A stretch of 64,000 nt of DNA from Perca fluviatilis (GCF_010015445.1 NC_053121.1:25018434-25082433); one strand, 5' to 3'. Positions 23,784-38,505 are shown, numbered from the stretch's first letter. Numbers and translations: made by a program. The notes: generated by a model not told the origin, from the letters alone.

Positions 23784-26700
23784 TACCAAATTAATTCTAC
23801 CAGAACACTTTATTGTCCTTATTTCTGTCTTTTCTAAAAATGACTGTAGACAGAAATGATAGCATGTATGAAAGGCCAACTAATTTGTTTTTGATATCAA
23901 ACTGTTGGCTCAGCAGCTGATCAGTAGCATAGCTGTATCATTGTCAGTGAATTATTAGTTCAATCTTGGTAATAAAGTATTTTTTTGTAATGAAAAATGT
24001 AATTATCTGCATGCTCTCCACTCGCTTAATAATTTACTTTACGCTTGCTTTGTGGATTTACTTGCTTAGAATTGACACCGCGAGTATTTCTGCAGCTCCT
24101 GTTTGAGAACAAACATCAACCTTTAGACTGGTCACCATGGCCACTGGAGTGGCCTCAGCTGGCTTGTCAAGGTGTTTTAATGGGGCCTGTTGATGGATGA
24201 CTCCATTACTGTACAACAGCATGCTGTGTCACCTCCAGCTGCACGCAGCACTGGCACGCTCCCCTCCCTAGCCGAGGATGTCGTCTTATTGTTTGCACTG
24301 GAGGAAATGAATATATTTAAAAACAACAACAACAAAAATCTTCAGCAGAAATACTTCCTTTTGATAAGGGTAGCGCTTGATTACAGCGAGCGGCCGGGAG
24401 ATGAGGCAAGTGTTGTTGACCGCAGTGACGAAGCGGCCTATATCCTGTTGGAGATAGCCTCGACATGACGGTGAGGATCCAGACCACAAAAAAATAGGCT
24501 GAAAAGAGGTCAGGCAACTGCTGACTGTATTGCTGAAGCAGAGCAGCAGTGAGGAGTGGAAAAAGGAGAGTAGAGGTAAAGCGGCCACAACAAACAAGCC
24601 ATGGCCCAGATCAAGGTGCTCCCCCATCATCATCCTGCACGCAATCTGAACCACATTAGTCAAGCTTAAAAAGACTCTCCCTGCTCCCCACTAGACCACT
24701 GAAGATGGACGAGCAGCAGGGAGGCAAATGAAATGCAGGTAAAGAAGAAAGGAAACAGACTGAAAGTTACAACTTTTTCGCTCTGTTCGAGACAAAGGCC
24801 AAGACTTTTTGTCTGCATGCAGCCCCATGTGCTCGATTACTAATAAATCCCAGGTGTTCACGTCTGTGAGGTGTTAAATCTAAAGGGTCCTGCCCTCTGT
24901 GGCCTCAGGGCAGCGCTGAGCTGTGCAGGGTGGAAGACCCAAGAGACCTGACCGCACTGTCACACAAGATCATTTAGAGCATTTATTCTGTTGCTTGAAA
25001 TTTTAAGTATGGGGCTCATTTGTTTTACTAAAAGATAAGTTTCAATGGTCTTTGTAGTTCCTTGAATCTTGTGAAGTGTGCAAGTGTGTTGCCCGTGAAA
25101 ATGCTGATGGGCATTCAGTCTCAGATTGATACAGCTCCACAGCTTTACCATCAGGGGTCCTCTGAAAAGGGGTGATGAAAAATGTACTGCTTTACAAAAT
25201 ATCTTTCACTGACAAAAAACTTGGACTGTGCCAGTTAGTAAAGGTCTAAGGATAACATGTTCAGTTCAAGAGGATTTATAAAACCCCACAAACTATTCCT
25301 CAGATTTGCTGATGCTTAATTGTATCTGCTACTTAAATTGTTCCAGTCATGCATAAACTTTTATCTTACCGTGATTGACTAAAGAGCTCCTATTGTTTGT
25401 ATATGTTGCCATTTTTAAAGCAAGAACTAAATAGAACATGACCGGAGGGAGCAAATATCACTCAACTTACTGATTACATCTGCAGTAAACCAGGATATGA
25501 AGCTTGAATGAATGTGGTCATGTGGTCTCCGTTCAACTCTGAGGCTTAAAATAACACACACTTTAAATTCATTCCTTTAGGCCAATTCAACAATGCAAAC
25601 ATGTAAATTAAGATGAGAAGCCAATTTCCTTTTCCAATTATGCATTTCATTTAGTTTTATTTCAGTTTGCCAAAAAACTGCCTCCACAATCCAAACAGAA
25701 ATCAAACACAAATAAATCAAATGTATCTCGGCGACTGCAGGGGAGGAAACGCACACTTGCTACGGACTACAAACTGTGTAAATTCCAAGGCAAAGGAATG
25801 TGTCGCTAACATTTACAGTTTCTTACAGGCTGATGTAAAACAAGGAAGTGGGAGTGTTGCAGTTTCAGTCGTGTTTAGGATATTTGTTGCAGGCAGAAAA
25901 ATGTGAGAAACTGAGCCCCACTAAACCCAGCTGAACCCCACTGAGCTGTCGGGCACCTGTTTTCTGCGGGCAGCAAGCTTTTGTACCTCACAACAACAAC
26001 CTCCACTCACAGCCAATCCCTCCCCTCCCCCAATGCTGAAATCTGGTCCTCAAGGGATTCGGACTCCTCTTATCACAATTCCTCTGCCCTGGATTATTCC
26101 CATCATCCGCAGTGACTAGTGGGTGCCAGCAGGGCACGACTGCCGACACAGATGGGAGTCCAGGCCTGTGATGGCTTCCATATGTCGCATAGCTCTTGTG
26201 AGTCGTGCTTTTTTTAAATGTTTTTCTTTCCATCTCTCATCTCCTTCTCCGTTTTGCTCTTTAAAATGGCTTGAGCAGGGAGGGAGAGGTGAGTGCCGTC
26301 GAGGTTGGAGAGGGTCAAAAGTGATGCCCATTAATACATTTCAGCGCAAAGCGTGGATTCAGTCCCAGCTTTAGGACCACCTTTTGCTGAATGATTATTG
26401 TGAGGTTAAAGACTGCGAGGTTAAAACGACCACATTTTATTGCCAAAATGCCGACAGGAGATAATTTGTACGTTTTGGAGTGGCCTATAGTGTCCACCGG
26501 GGCCTTGGAATTGGACCCATGGTGAGATTTCCCACCATAACTCCTTCTCCTATTAACTATCACGGGTTTGAGACGTCTTAAAGCCCACACAGGGGATGCA
26601 GTGAAATGGCTCCATGTTGTTGTATGATAAATACGAACCAATCGGAAGCTAAAAAAGCTCACTTTGACATTGCAACACTGGGAGGTTTTCCCGTCCTGAC

Positions 26701-29700
26701 TGACACATGAGAACACTAATATTCCCTGTCTGATTATAATCCCTGTGGTCGACCTCATTAGCCAGGCATCCGCATTGAACCCTGGCCGAGTAGGGTCTAG
26801 GAGCTCAGCTGTCAGTCAACACCTATTTCTTCAAACAAAGGGCATCAGGGAGAAATAATCCAGCTCTTTCTCTAGAGCTTATGAACAGCCTGTTTTGGGA
26901 TTTGTGCAGATTTATGCATGCAAGCATACACGCACTTATGATACGTTGCCATGGTGTCTAAATGTTTTTGGACAGAAAAGCTTAACATGCACATGTGAAA
27001 GAAATAGAGAAAATCAAATATATAGGTCTCTGGAGTTATACTGTTGTTCACAAAGTGAGGTAATTATTTTTAGTTTCTTTATCATTGCCCCTTCACACCC
27101 AATACAGGGCCCAGATCTCTGCAAAAATGGTCCAAACCAAAACCCTCTCTAAACCTCTCCCATGAGCCCTCGCACAAAGTTATTCATTGTATATAAAGCG
27201 CACATGTAAATGCAAGTTAACACAAACGTATAGATTCACATCCTCAAAGAATGCAATAAAGCCTCCACTTTCCATACTAAAAGAATTAGCTGAATTCCTT
27301 GAGGTTCAGATTCTGGACAAAGGTTAGATTGCAGTTCCCCCATGAACTTTGGGCCGTCTTTCTGGAGATATCCCTCCATTCATTCTGACTTTGATTCACC
27401 ACTTCAAGCAAACCCATCAGCATTTAAAGAACTATGATTTCAGAGCCTCTTCTCTCTACAACAGTGAAATAACAACCTATAAAATGACACTGGCTACGAG
27501 CAGTCTGCCGCTTCAAAACATAGAGCTGCCAAGGTGATTTACGGCACGCTCACTTTTCCTGAGGGTGACAGCAGAGACAGAGAGGAAGAGTGATTCAGGC
27601 CTTTGTGAGTTCTTCTCATAAAAGGTTGAGTGATGAGACCCCACTGCTCTCATAACATTCCTTTGTTGTTTGGGTAACATACCCAAACAGAAAATGATAT
27701 GCCATTTACGGCATTTGCCGTGTCACCAAATACTGATGCTGCTTACCGTCCTGCTCTTATTCATAAAAGAGAGCCGAAGTGGCTTTTCATGGGAAATTCA
27801 CACGCACCAACAGGCTGAAATGCAGAGAGAAAACAAACAGTTGTAGTTGCACTAATTCAATAATCTCCCTTTTCTACATTCTGTAACTTTATAGCTCAGC
27901 AATGTGAAGCAAATTGTGATTGTGCCAGTCCTTTTTCTTTGAGAGAGTGCCACAAACATGAAAAACAGACAGACGAAAGACAGATGGGCAGTCTGAGTGT
28001 AAGAGAGCTTTATTTATATATCAGTGTGTAGCCTAAACCAAACACATTTCGCCCCTACAAACAGGCACGGGAGGCCTGCACACACTGCCATGTTAATATG
28101 AAATGCTGCAGTGCCAATAGTGTGGCATGGTGGGCTGCTCCTTACTCCCTCATGCCTGTGCATTCAACATAGCACTGCTGGACCACCGCCTGGGAAACAG
28201 ATGGCAGGGAATAACACTGTCACCCACCCTGAACACTGACATCCTGGGCCAGGCCTCAGCCATGCACTTTGCTATCTGTCTGTGTGTATCGCCTCTGAAA
28301 TCCCCCCCTTTATCCTTGCAGAGCCACCACCAGATTAGGAGATATACATGAGTGAAACTGACTGGACGGCTCAGCCTCATTAGCAAAACATACGCTTCCA
28401 TTTTACAATGAGTGTTTGCTCGAGGTTGTTTAAGTGGTCCAGGCGGGTCTGATGGCTGGGCGTTGTTTTGGGTTTAGGACAACGGGACAGATGACCAGCG
28501 AGCCAGCCCCCATGTGAGCTCATCAAGAGCTGGAATAGGAAGGCAGGTCTCCTTATTTGGTGTCTGGATTAAAACAATTAGACAATTACTTAGTTAAAAG
28601 GGATCAATCGGTCCTGGGATTAGGACCAATTGGAAATACTGAAATACTTTGGATTAGAAAAAGATTACAAAGGGAAGATAATGTTCTAATACTGATTTAA
28701 AAAGAAATAAGCCCCCTTTAAATCAACACAAAGCTGACATTTGATGATGAAGTAGTTCAGGGTCATATTGCCCAAAACAGTAGCAGAGCCTGGGAAGTTT
28801 AATAAAATCTGTTTTTATTCATGATATATAGTATTATTATCTATATTTTTACCAGCTGATTACACTTGAATGCTTAAAATTAAGTCAATGACTGGCTTCA
28901 AGGTTTACGACCCACAACTTTATCGTTTTCGTTCTGGTTTGGTAATAGACCAACTGTACACTACCTGCCAGCACCAAACATAACCAGAAAAAAGATGGAC
29001 GATTAAGTAGCAACTGTTTGCTAACAAGTTCACCATATTAACTTTATAAAGTGATGTGTTCACAGCTGCTTCTGAGATTAAACCACAGATCCAGATCCAG
29101 ATTCTGATTTACCTATTTTCAGGTGAATTGAGTTTAATATCAAATCATTCATAAAAAATGTGAGCAAGACAAACCAGCAAACCTCTATAAAACCTCTTGT
29201 GCTATTGCAAAAACATACTTGCAGAATTTATGATCAGAATGACAAATTCAGTAGTTACAAACCCATTATGAATAGTCAAATAGTAAATATCAAATTTAAA
29301 TCAAAGGCTGGCTCATTTTGTAAGTGTAGTTATATTCAGTGTTAAACTCCAGTAATTATTGGCTATAAGGCAGTAATGTGTCCCTAATGTGACTTTGACA
29401 TTGAGTATAGGACCACAGGGTGTTAAAATGACCTCAGACATGCCAGCAAATCTACACTCAAATCAAAGGACAAGGTGAAGCAACACAGACTTTAACTGAA
29501 GTCACAAGGACAATTTCTCTGTCAGATTTTCTTTAGAGTGGGTTTTGGGGATAAATCTCTCCTGAATGTGTAGCTCACTCCTGTTCAAAGACTTGTCAGC
29601 AGCATGGGTCCTTTTTAATATCAGCCCACTAGCCCTGTCCTCGCCCCCCCACCCCCACCAGCACTTCTAATCTGGTTGGCAGGAAGTGATTTGATCTTGG

Positions 29701-30041
29701 TGAAAAGCGGAGCATCTGAAAATCTAATAGATTGGGGACGTGAAGTGCCGCCCCGGCTATTTAACCTTGTGTGTTCATGCTGTATTTGAGAGTGGGAGAT
29801 GGTGACAGCAGGTGTTTTGCCTCCTGGCCCTCTTGATGTCCTATGGCAGCACTCTGATCAGTGATTTCTTGTCTAAGGCCACAGAGGCTACAGGAAAACA
29901 GAGCATTTTGAAGAAGAAAGTGACCGGGTGTTGTCCTGGAAGCCAGGTTTATTCGCAGGAAAGCCTCAAGCTAACAGCTTCAATCAGGGATAATTCCAGT
30001 TTATCTCAACTGGAGTCATATTTTGTAATTCTCTAAAATAC
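23784..30041. other. 6.3 kb mostly single-copy intergenic DNA
   Basis: Apart from short CAA runs (24323-24335) I recognise no transposon and no gene. The largest frame (26315-26758, minus, 147 codons) has low-complexity-free but unrecognisable sequence and no splice or start context to support it. The low repeat density contrasts with both sides and leaves room for regulatory sequence (for example 28440-28640), but nothing here proves it. Confidence 0.45.
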
Positions 30042-30298
30042 TTAAAGGGGTGATAGAATGCAAAACCGATTTTACCTTGTCATAGTTGAAAATGACAGTT
30101 TGGAGGGTAAATAGGACATACATAGAACCTCAAAATCCCATTGACACCCCTTTCCTCTGCAAATCTCACAATTTGAAACTGCTGCTGAAAACGGGTGAAT
30201 TGCAACAAAGCTAAAAGTTAACGTCAACTTCCCAACTCCTAGTCTTTGTCATGCCCCAACATTTGCATAAGCTACATCACTGACCTGAGGTCAGCTTA

Positions 30299-30916
30299 CT
30301 GTACGTACACACCCCCGCCGACTTGAGCTGCAAAGAAGCTCTGGCCGCCCTGTCAAGGACGCTTGTCAAAAAGTACAAGGAAGCTTTTTGACGCTGTGGC
30401 CGCTCTGACGTGGCAGCATTCTTCGATCATGTTCAACACACGATTGAAGAAAAAGCACAAGCAGCCACTGCACGGCCAATACATTGACACTAGAAACCTT
30501 TATAAATTACATATATAAGGACAGAATTTGTATTGTTTGTTGGTCGCAGCGGTGTCTGTTAGCAGTTAAGTCACTCGTTAGCTGCTGAACCGCAACAGAA
30601 TGCAGGCAGAGCGAGCAGCCGGCAGCTGTTGATCCGTGCAGGACTTCACCGTACGCAAACAACGTCATATCATAAATGATAGGGGACCCGGCGATTATGA
30701 GCTTTTCCTCAATTTTCACGGAACTAATGTTTTTGTTGGCTTTGTTGGTTGCTGGCGTTTGCTGCTGCTTGCCGCTGAACCGCGTCATAGCTCATTACCA
30801 TAAAGTTGACATACTTTCAACTTTCTGACTGACGCTCTGGTCGCTCCAAACGCCCAAAACGTGACGCCGACGCTCAAGCTCAAGAAGCTGAAGTCGGCGG
30901 CGGTGTGTACGTACAG
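30299..30916. mobile_element. PIF/Harbinger-type MITE nested in the TTAA element
   Basis: The termini CTGTACGTACACAC and GTGTGTACGTACAG are perfect inverted repeats. Similarity continues inward (CCCGCCGACTTGAGCT against the inverse of AGCTGAAGTCGGCGG). Each side is flanked by TTA (30296-30298 and 30917-30919), the 3-bp duplication expected of PIF/Harbinger. The element is 618 bp, GC-rich, and carries no transposase. It interrupts the surrounding TTAA element and is therefore younger. Confidence 0.85.
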
Positions 30917-30949
30917 TTAGTCTTCTGAATCTAGCTAGGTCACCAGAGG

Positions 30950-31905
30950 TCCGTTATTTAATTACTAAATTCACTTCTGAGACTTTTTATGCGAGAAATC
31001 AACTATGTAAAGGTCAAATATGGGCCGTTTTACGAAAGTTGATGGCTAATTGCAAATTTTGTCCGACTGTGTGTCGGAGTTCAGCAGGAGCTCAGCAAGC
31101 TAACGTGACAGTGGCCTCGCCACCCAGCGTGTCCTCATTCATAGACGCCAGCTTGCTGTGAGCTAAATGGATCTCCATCACTACCAGAAGCCCGCGGCGC
31201 TAAATACCCGCGCAAAGTCACCGTTTCTGGGTTACTGGACTACTAAATGCCGAGGCCCTGACGGAGCTCCAGGGCCTGCAGCTAGCCGCGATCTTTACCC
31301 ATAGGATTGAAGGGACACCAGCAGCTAACGAAACACCTCCTATTCACAAAAATTTATTAAATTTAAATCTGACACAAGCGTTAGCTTTGTAAGACCTTAT
31401 GGTAGCTGTTATATAAGTGACGTGATGAAATTCAAACTGTAAATATATTATAGTTATGCCGAAAATGTAGCTAGCTAGCCTCAATCTTTAGCTACCCGTA
31501 GGATTGAATGGACAGTAGCATCTAACAAAACCCCTCCTATTCACAAAAATGCATTAAATTTAAATCTGACACAAGTGTTAGCTTTGTAAGACCTTAGGGT
31601 AGCTGTTATATAAGTGGCGTGACGAAATTCAAACTGTAAATATATTATAGTTATGCCGGCAGCCGGACAGCTCCGAGGAGCCTCGAGACCCGGTTGTCCA
31701 GTAGCTTACCCAGAAACAGTGACTTTCTCCTGGGTATGGAGCGCAGCGGGGCTGCCGCTGTCTCGTCAGACTGTGTGGACCTCCTGAAATCCGACACGTC
31801 TTACCAAATTTGCAATTAGCCATATATTTTCGTAAAACGGCCCATATTTGAGCTTTATATAGTTGATTTCTCGCATAAAAAAGTCTCAGAAGTGAATTTA
31901 GTAAC
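30950..31905. repeat. Long internal inverted repeat of the TTAA element
   Basis: Left arm features such as CACTTCTGAGACTTTTTATG, CGAGAAATCAACTATGTAAA and GGGCCGTTTTACGAAA recur inverted at about 31805-31905 (TTTCGTAAAACGGCCCATAT, GTTGATTTCTCGCATAAAAA, AGTCTCAGAAGTG). Further in, GTCACCGTTTCTGGGTTACT near 31220 pairs with the inverse of CCCAGAAACAGTGACT near 31710. The arms are roughly 250-340 bp and imperfect, and could fold into a hairpin. Confidence 0.75.
31290..31665. repeat. Tandem duplication, 197-bp period
   Basis: Two direct copies share TAGGATTGAA, CCTCCTATTCACAAAAAT, TTAAATTTAAATCTGACACA, GTTAGCTTTGTAAGACCTTA and TATATTATAGTTATGCCG. CCTCCTATTC starts at 31336 and at 31533, giving the period. 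It forms the spacer between the inverted arms. Confidence 0.85.
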
Positions 31906-32176
31906 AAAACATTGCAGTGTCTGAAATGAGACCTGCTATCGAGTCTCCAATGTGTTTCTATGTGGTTCGCTCAAACCAATCAGTCTCAATATTCCTGTTC
32001 ATACCATATTTGGAAGAAAAGCTCTTGTTACAAATAGGGCCATATTCACAGGGTAGTTATGGGCCCATAAAATAGCATTCAGGCAATTTTCAGCCCAACC
32101 AATGTTACATACCCTATTAGGAGACCTTAAGGAACAGTGTGAAATACCCTATATAATCATTCTATCACCCCTTTAA

Positions 32177-33965
32177 ATTGGAGGTAAAACTAAAAGTAAG
32201 CACAACTGAACTATTGATAATAATCTGTTATTGCACAGGAAAACTGTGTGCACAAACAACTACGGCAAGTACAGACAGACAGTCAAAGTTGGACCAGGAG
32301 CTCAGTCTGTAAACTGTAATGGATGTCTAAAGTCTGACTACTCATGTTTATTGCGCTGTCTGACTTGTTTCAATCAATTTGTGCTGCAGAGCTTAGTTAT
32401 TATTTTACAATTATATTACTGTAGACTACCTACCAAAAATGAAACCCAATGTTTAATAACCAAGAATTATTTCTTTAATAAACCTGTGTTAGTGGTATAG
32501 TATCTGGCCAGTTCACCCAAAACGAAACATAATCCTCAGTGTTTTCAAAGGAATAAATAGCCCAAAAAAATAGTTAACCAGGACTAAATTTTCTGGCTCC
32601 AACTCCGAAACTTCAACTGGTCGACATTTTCGATGTTATCACATGGTCTGCATTGCCAGATGGAATTTGCTCAGTTGTCATGGAGATTAATCTGTTGACA
32701 TGTGAGCTCAGTCTGATACAATGTCATAACAGTTAAGCAAGGTTGCTTAACCCAACAACTGGGGTTAAAACCTGTGTAAAAAGCCAGTAATTGGACTTTA
32801 AGTTAGGATTGTTACTATACCTAAAGTCAAGAATGTTGTTCAAAGCTTTGAGCAGTGCAAACTAAATTCCTTTTACCTCCATTGCAATAGGTTGATGCCA
32901 GAAGTCTTAGAAACAAATATCTGAAAACCTCAGCAGATCAAACAAAAACTAGTCAGCAGGAACATTAGTTTTTTGTGATTTGGCTGAACTAACTCTAAAA
33001 TACAGCACAAACAATTGAAAGTATTCCTATGAAGTTCTCTGATTAATGAATAGATATTGTACACACAGTGTGGGCACAATGACTCACATTATGAAATGAG
33101 TGATCATTCAAAACCCCCTTACTTCAATTTTGGTGTAAAACACACACACACAAAAACACAAAACAAAGCATGTATGATTATTAACAACCCCATTTTTTCA
33201 AATTTAAATTAGTCCCAATTTCATCACCAGCAAAAATAATTTAATTCCACAAATGTTTTTTAATACTTTTTTTTATATTTCTTGCAAAACTCAAAATTAA
33301 AAAATGCTAAATGCCTCTTAAATTAGTTTCCATGCACATACTAACACCTCTGACCTAGACGGGGTAAACGGAGTGTAAGATGACTTCTCATACAGGTGAC
33401 TCATATTCATAGCTGCCGCTTTCACTTCCCAGTTGGGGTTTGAACCTTTTCAGACTCGCTCAAAGTGCAAAATGTCAGAATACCCCAGTGGCATTTTCAA
33501 TTTTTTATTTTCCTCGGGACCTTGGCTGGAGTCCCTGCAGTGTCTTATATCTCTCGCCTCCCCAGTTTCCATGTAAACTGTCACGCCACCGGTGACGCTG
33601 TCCCCACCTGAAAACCATCTCTGCTCAGACCACCAAAGGTGCCCTTGACTCAAAAATGTTGATCCCTCTACACAAAACATCAGGAGAGTATCGAGTCAAG
33701 AGTAATTTTTTGTAGGAATCTTCTCTGCCTCTGTGGCAGGAAATCAGTGTCCCCTTTTCCACAGGTGGCCTCACATCTGGAAGCTCCAGCTGCAGGAGAG
33801 CGTGGATCCGGAAGGGCAGATGGATGGATGCACTGTGGCTGGTGGAAGTCCTTATTACCCGTCCACATCCTTCTAGAGGAGCTCGCCTATTGAGGCCATT
33901 AATCCTTGGCTGCTTCAGGGGTCATATGTCACTTCTAGTCCATCACTCCCTTGTCTGCAACACCA
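32177..33965. other. Intergenic, no gene seen
   Basis: AT-rich with A- and T-runs (33180-33310). No gene or transposon recognised. Confidence 0.45.
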
Positions 33966-35424
<1,459 letters not shown>

Positions 35425-35432
35425 ATGTGGAT

Positions 35433-36292
35433 CATACCTGTCAAGTATCCCGTTTTGGCCGGGAAAGTCCCGTATTTTACCCTTCTTTCCCGCCGTCCTC
35501 CCGTATTAGTATTTTCCCGTAAATGTCCCGTATTTTAACCTGCGTTATTAAAAAATAATAATACCCCGGACCCGAGCGGAGTAAAAAAAAGAAAAAAATT
35601 CCCAATCTGAGCTCTGTTACTTGCCTCGCGATAACTGCCACCTGCAGTAGCCTACTATAGGTACTGTAGGTGGCAGTTGTCGCGAGGTTAGTGTGTGACG
35701 TCAGATGATGAGTGACAACGCGGGGGAAAAAAAGAAGAAAAAAAACAGAGACGGATGATGGACGCTACGACAGAGACGGTGCGCTGCCAAAACTTATGAA
35801 GGCTTTACTATGTATTCCCCCATAGCAATGCAAGTTCAGAAAGGGTTTTTAGCATGGTACGAAAGATTGTTACATAGAATAGGATGACGTTAGACAACAG
35901 AACTGTCTGCGCTCTACTCTCATGTAAAATTAACCACTTTGGCCCCGCCCACTAATACACTCCTTCCAAAACAGTCTTATGCAAAGTCTGCAACAAATTT
36001 GTACAATAACTCACTAAAGAAAAGTTATGTGAAATTAAAAGAAAAACTGTAAAAGAAAAGCAATATGAAATGAAAAGAATGTGTGGAATGAAAATAAAAT
36101 GTAAATGTAAAGACAAGCAATGTTATAAATTGTAAATGTTTTCAGCATTCTGCATCAAGTGGTGATTTTAGCTTTCTTGTACACCTGTCTTAAAATGTAA
36201 GGGATACTGGAGCTTGGTTGGGGTGGTGGGACTGCTCGAGGTGGGCACCGGAAAATTTCCCTTATTTTCAAATCCAAAACTTGACAGGTATG
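35433..36292 (+). mobile_element. Complete non-autonomous hAT transposon
   Basis: The termini CATACCTGTCAAGT and ACTTGACAGGTATG are inverted repeats, flanked by a perfect 8-bp duplication ATGTGGAT (35425-35432 and 36293-36300). This is the hAT signature. The 860-bp body keeps a decayed piece of a hAT transposase C-terminus (separate entry), so the copy derives from an autonomous element by internal deletion. Confidence 0.9.
35818..35934 (+). pseudogene. hAT transposase C-terminal dimerisation domain remnant
   Basis: The frame reads PHSNASSERVFSMVRKIVT, a stop, then NRMTLDNRTVCALLSCKIN. The first block is the signature of the hAT C-terminal dimerisation region (SNA..ER.FS..); the second is the following L...T...LL..K stretch of the same domain. 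A TAG at 35875 interrupts it. The N-terminal BED finger and the catalytic core are not present between the element's termini. It gives the orientation of the element as plus. Confidence 0.8.
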
Positions 36293-36300
36293 ATGTGGAT

Positions 36301-37720
36301 ACTGTTTTTTTTTTTGCCTGGTACATGCAGCTTTAGCCTCAATCTTTTAGCCGTTTTCACATTTAAGGCCCTTTTACATTTTCCTTTTTAAAATGAGGCA
36401 TCTGTAGCATTAAAAAGTCAACCAGAGACAACACCGTTGCAATTTCAGCCAACAAAATCAACGTTTGCCAGGTGGCTTTTCTACCTCTGTCTGAAACCAA
36501 GGACTCATTGTTTCAGGAGAATTTCGAGAATTAAATCTGTCACCGTTATCACTGTAAACATAGCATATACAGTATACTGTGAGAACAAAAAGCTTGACAG
36601 GCAGGGCTCAACAAACAGTCAACTACTGTACAACGGCAGCAAAATTATATTTTGTGCATATTACCAGATTTATTAGACAAATAGAAGTATCCCAAAGACC
36701 ACAACAAAATGGCAATCCTCAGCTAAGCTCCACAAAGTGACTATTAGCATTTCATTTTTAAGGCTACAGCCATGTTGTTAATTACACCATTATAGTACAA
36801 AAATAGAAAACACATTGAGCTACAATTAAAAAACTTGTTGTCAATTTTTAACCAGTTACTGAACAGTGCACATCAGCTCTCCAGCAGCAGAAACAATCTG
36901 TTCCTGGGAGGTTTGAAAGCCCAGGACACAGCAAAGTAGTGATGAGTGAACCAGCTGTCCTTTCTGCCTTTTAAGCCCCATGTGGAAGTGCACACACGCA
37001 CAGCTACCATCTCATCTGCCTTTCTGCTTCCCTGATCTCTCACTTGTTTAATGTGTGTCTGCTTGGAGGGAACAAAGCAATCCTACTTCAATGTCAAACG
37101 TGGCACATCCACTCTTATCCATCTCCCCTCCCGAGTGTACAAGCTCTTGTCTTGGGAAACACAACATCACGTCAAAACAGTAGAAGAACAGAAATAAGTT
37201 CCCTTGAAAGTGCTCAGTGACAGAAAAAAAAGAAGGTTTTTCTACTTTCTTTCACAACAGGCAGCTGCTCTAGGCCTGTGAACCTAGAGATAATTTGTTT
37301 TGTTTGCAGGAGCTGAATCATTTTTTTCATCAGATTTTTCCTCACAACTGTTGTTTAATGCCTCACTACAACACTGTGACTCCTACATGTTGCAAAAATA
37401 TAAAGTGTTTCAAATACAAGAAGTATTATCTCACCAACACTCACTTTTGGCCCTGCACCACACCATGCACTCATCTGCACGTACTCTATGAGTGAAATCT
37501 TACACTGACCTCCTGCTGTTATTATTACTGCAGGCAGCACAATAGAATTCTTCTCACTGTTTGTAGAAGAAGATAAAAAATATATAATGAAACTATAGCT
37601 AATGTGCATTTGTGAAAACAGTATTTAAGCTTCAAGCTGCTGGGTGGGGGTTTTCAACGGCATTATCTTTCCTTAGCATGACATCTAAGAGACAATGTCC
37701 ATAGTATGAATAAACACTGA
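36301..37720. other. Intergenic, no gene seen
   Basis: Contains a T-run at 36305-36315. No gene or transposon recognised. Confidence 0.45.
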
Positions 37721-37724
37721 TTCA

Positions 37725-38000
37725 AGAAGACAAGACTGATTTGAATAGGACGAAATTGGTTAAGGTTTGGTTAAGTTTAGTCACAAAAACAACGTGGGTA
37801 GTGTTAGCGAAAGATCATGGTTTGGGTTTAAATAACTACTTGGTTAGGGGACCTTCATCGTCATGGTTACAATAATAACCACTTGTTTAAGGTTTGAAAA
37901 CTATTGCTGTCATGGTTAAAAGACTGGAAAGTGGAAGCTGGTTGGCTAAGCTTGCTAACATTAGCACTGATTCCCATTAGACCTTATTTTTTGCTCATGT
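37725..38000. repeat. GGTTTGGTTAAG-type dispersed repeat
   Basis: Repeated motifs GGTTAAGGTTTGGTTAAG, AAAGATCATGGTTTGGGTTA, ACTTGGTTAGGGG and TTGCTAACATTAGC resemble a high-copy fish repeat. Boundaries and class unknown. Confidence 0.4.
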
Positions 38001-38201
38001 TACAGTATTTTAACATCTGCTGAGTAGTCGGCAGCTGTTGCACAGTCAGTGCTTTTATGTCCCACATTATACAGTATAAAGGACGGGGTCTACTGTAGCT
38101 GGCTACTCAAATCACAGATGGGACGAAGCAACAGCTAATTCACAATGTCAGCTCCTCAGCAGGTTAGCTGCCTGTGTGGCCACTGGAACCAAAATGATGT
38201 T

Positions 38202-38505
38202 ACTAGAGATGTAATGATTAGTTAATTTATCGATTAACTAAAGAAATGTTTATATTTCGTCATATTTTGATAAGCGATTCATCGTTTACAGTAAGTAATA
38301 TTTCAAGCAAAAATGGCAAACTTTACCTTGTCCTTGTGTGATAGTTAACTGAATATATACTTTTTAGGCTGCTGGTTGGAGAAAAGAAGACATTTTAAGA
38401 CATTTCAGTTTAGGTTTTTCCATGACTTTCTGACATTTTATAGACCAAATAATTCATCAATCAATTTAGAAAATAATCAGGCTTATTAATTGATACAATT
38501 AAATT
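38202..38505 (+). mobile_element. Non-autonomous DNA transposon fragment
   Basis: Opens AGAGATGTAATGATTAGTTA with ATCGATTAAC following; the interior carries TTTTGATAAGCGATTCATCG, CAAGCAAAAATGGCAAAC and TGACATTTTATAGACCAAAT. That order matches a common fish MITE with TTAATCGAT-rich ends. The far terminus is missing or decayed. Confidence 0.6.

Larger units (their letters stand above)
30042..32176. mobile_element. Complete 2.1 kb TTAA-flanked non-autonomous transposon, with nested element
   Basis: Perfect 19-base terminal inverted repeats, TTAAAGGGGTGATAGAATG at 30042 and its reverse complement ending at 32176. Both include TTAA, the piggyBac target-site duplication. No transposase frame is present. 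A 618-bp Harbinger-type element plus its 3-bp duplication accounts for part of the length; without it the unit is about 1.5 kb. The core holds long inverted arms (about 30950-31290 against 31660-31905) around a direct duplication of 197-bp period. The perfect ends suggest fairly recent movement. Confidence 0.85.

Noticed and set aside
26315..26758. 147-codon minus-strand frame
   Set aside because: No recognisable domain, no neighbouring exon or splice signals, and frames of this size occur by chance in 64 kb.
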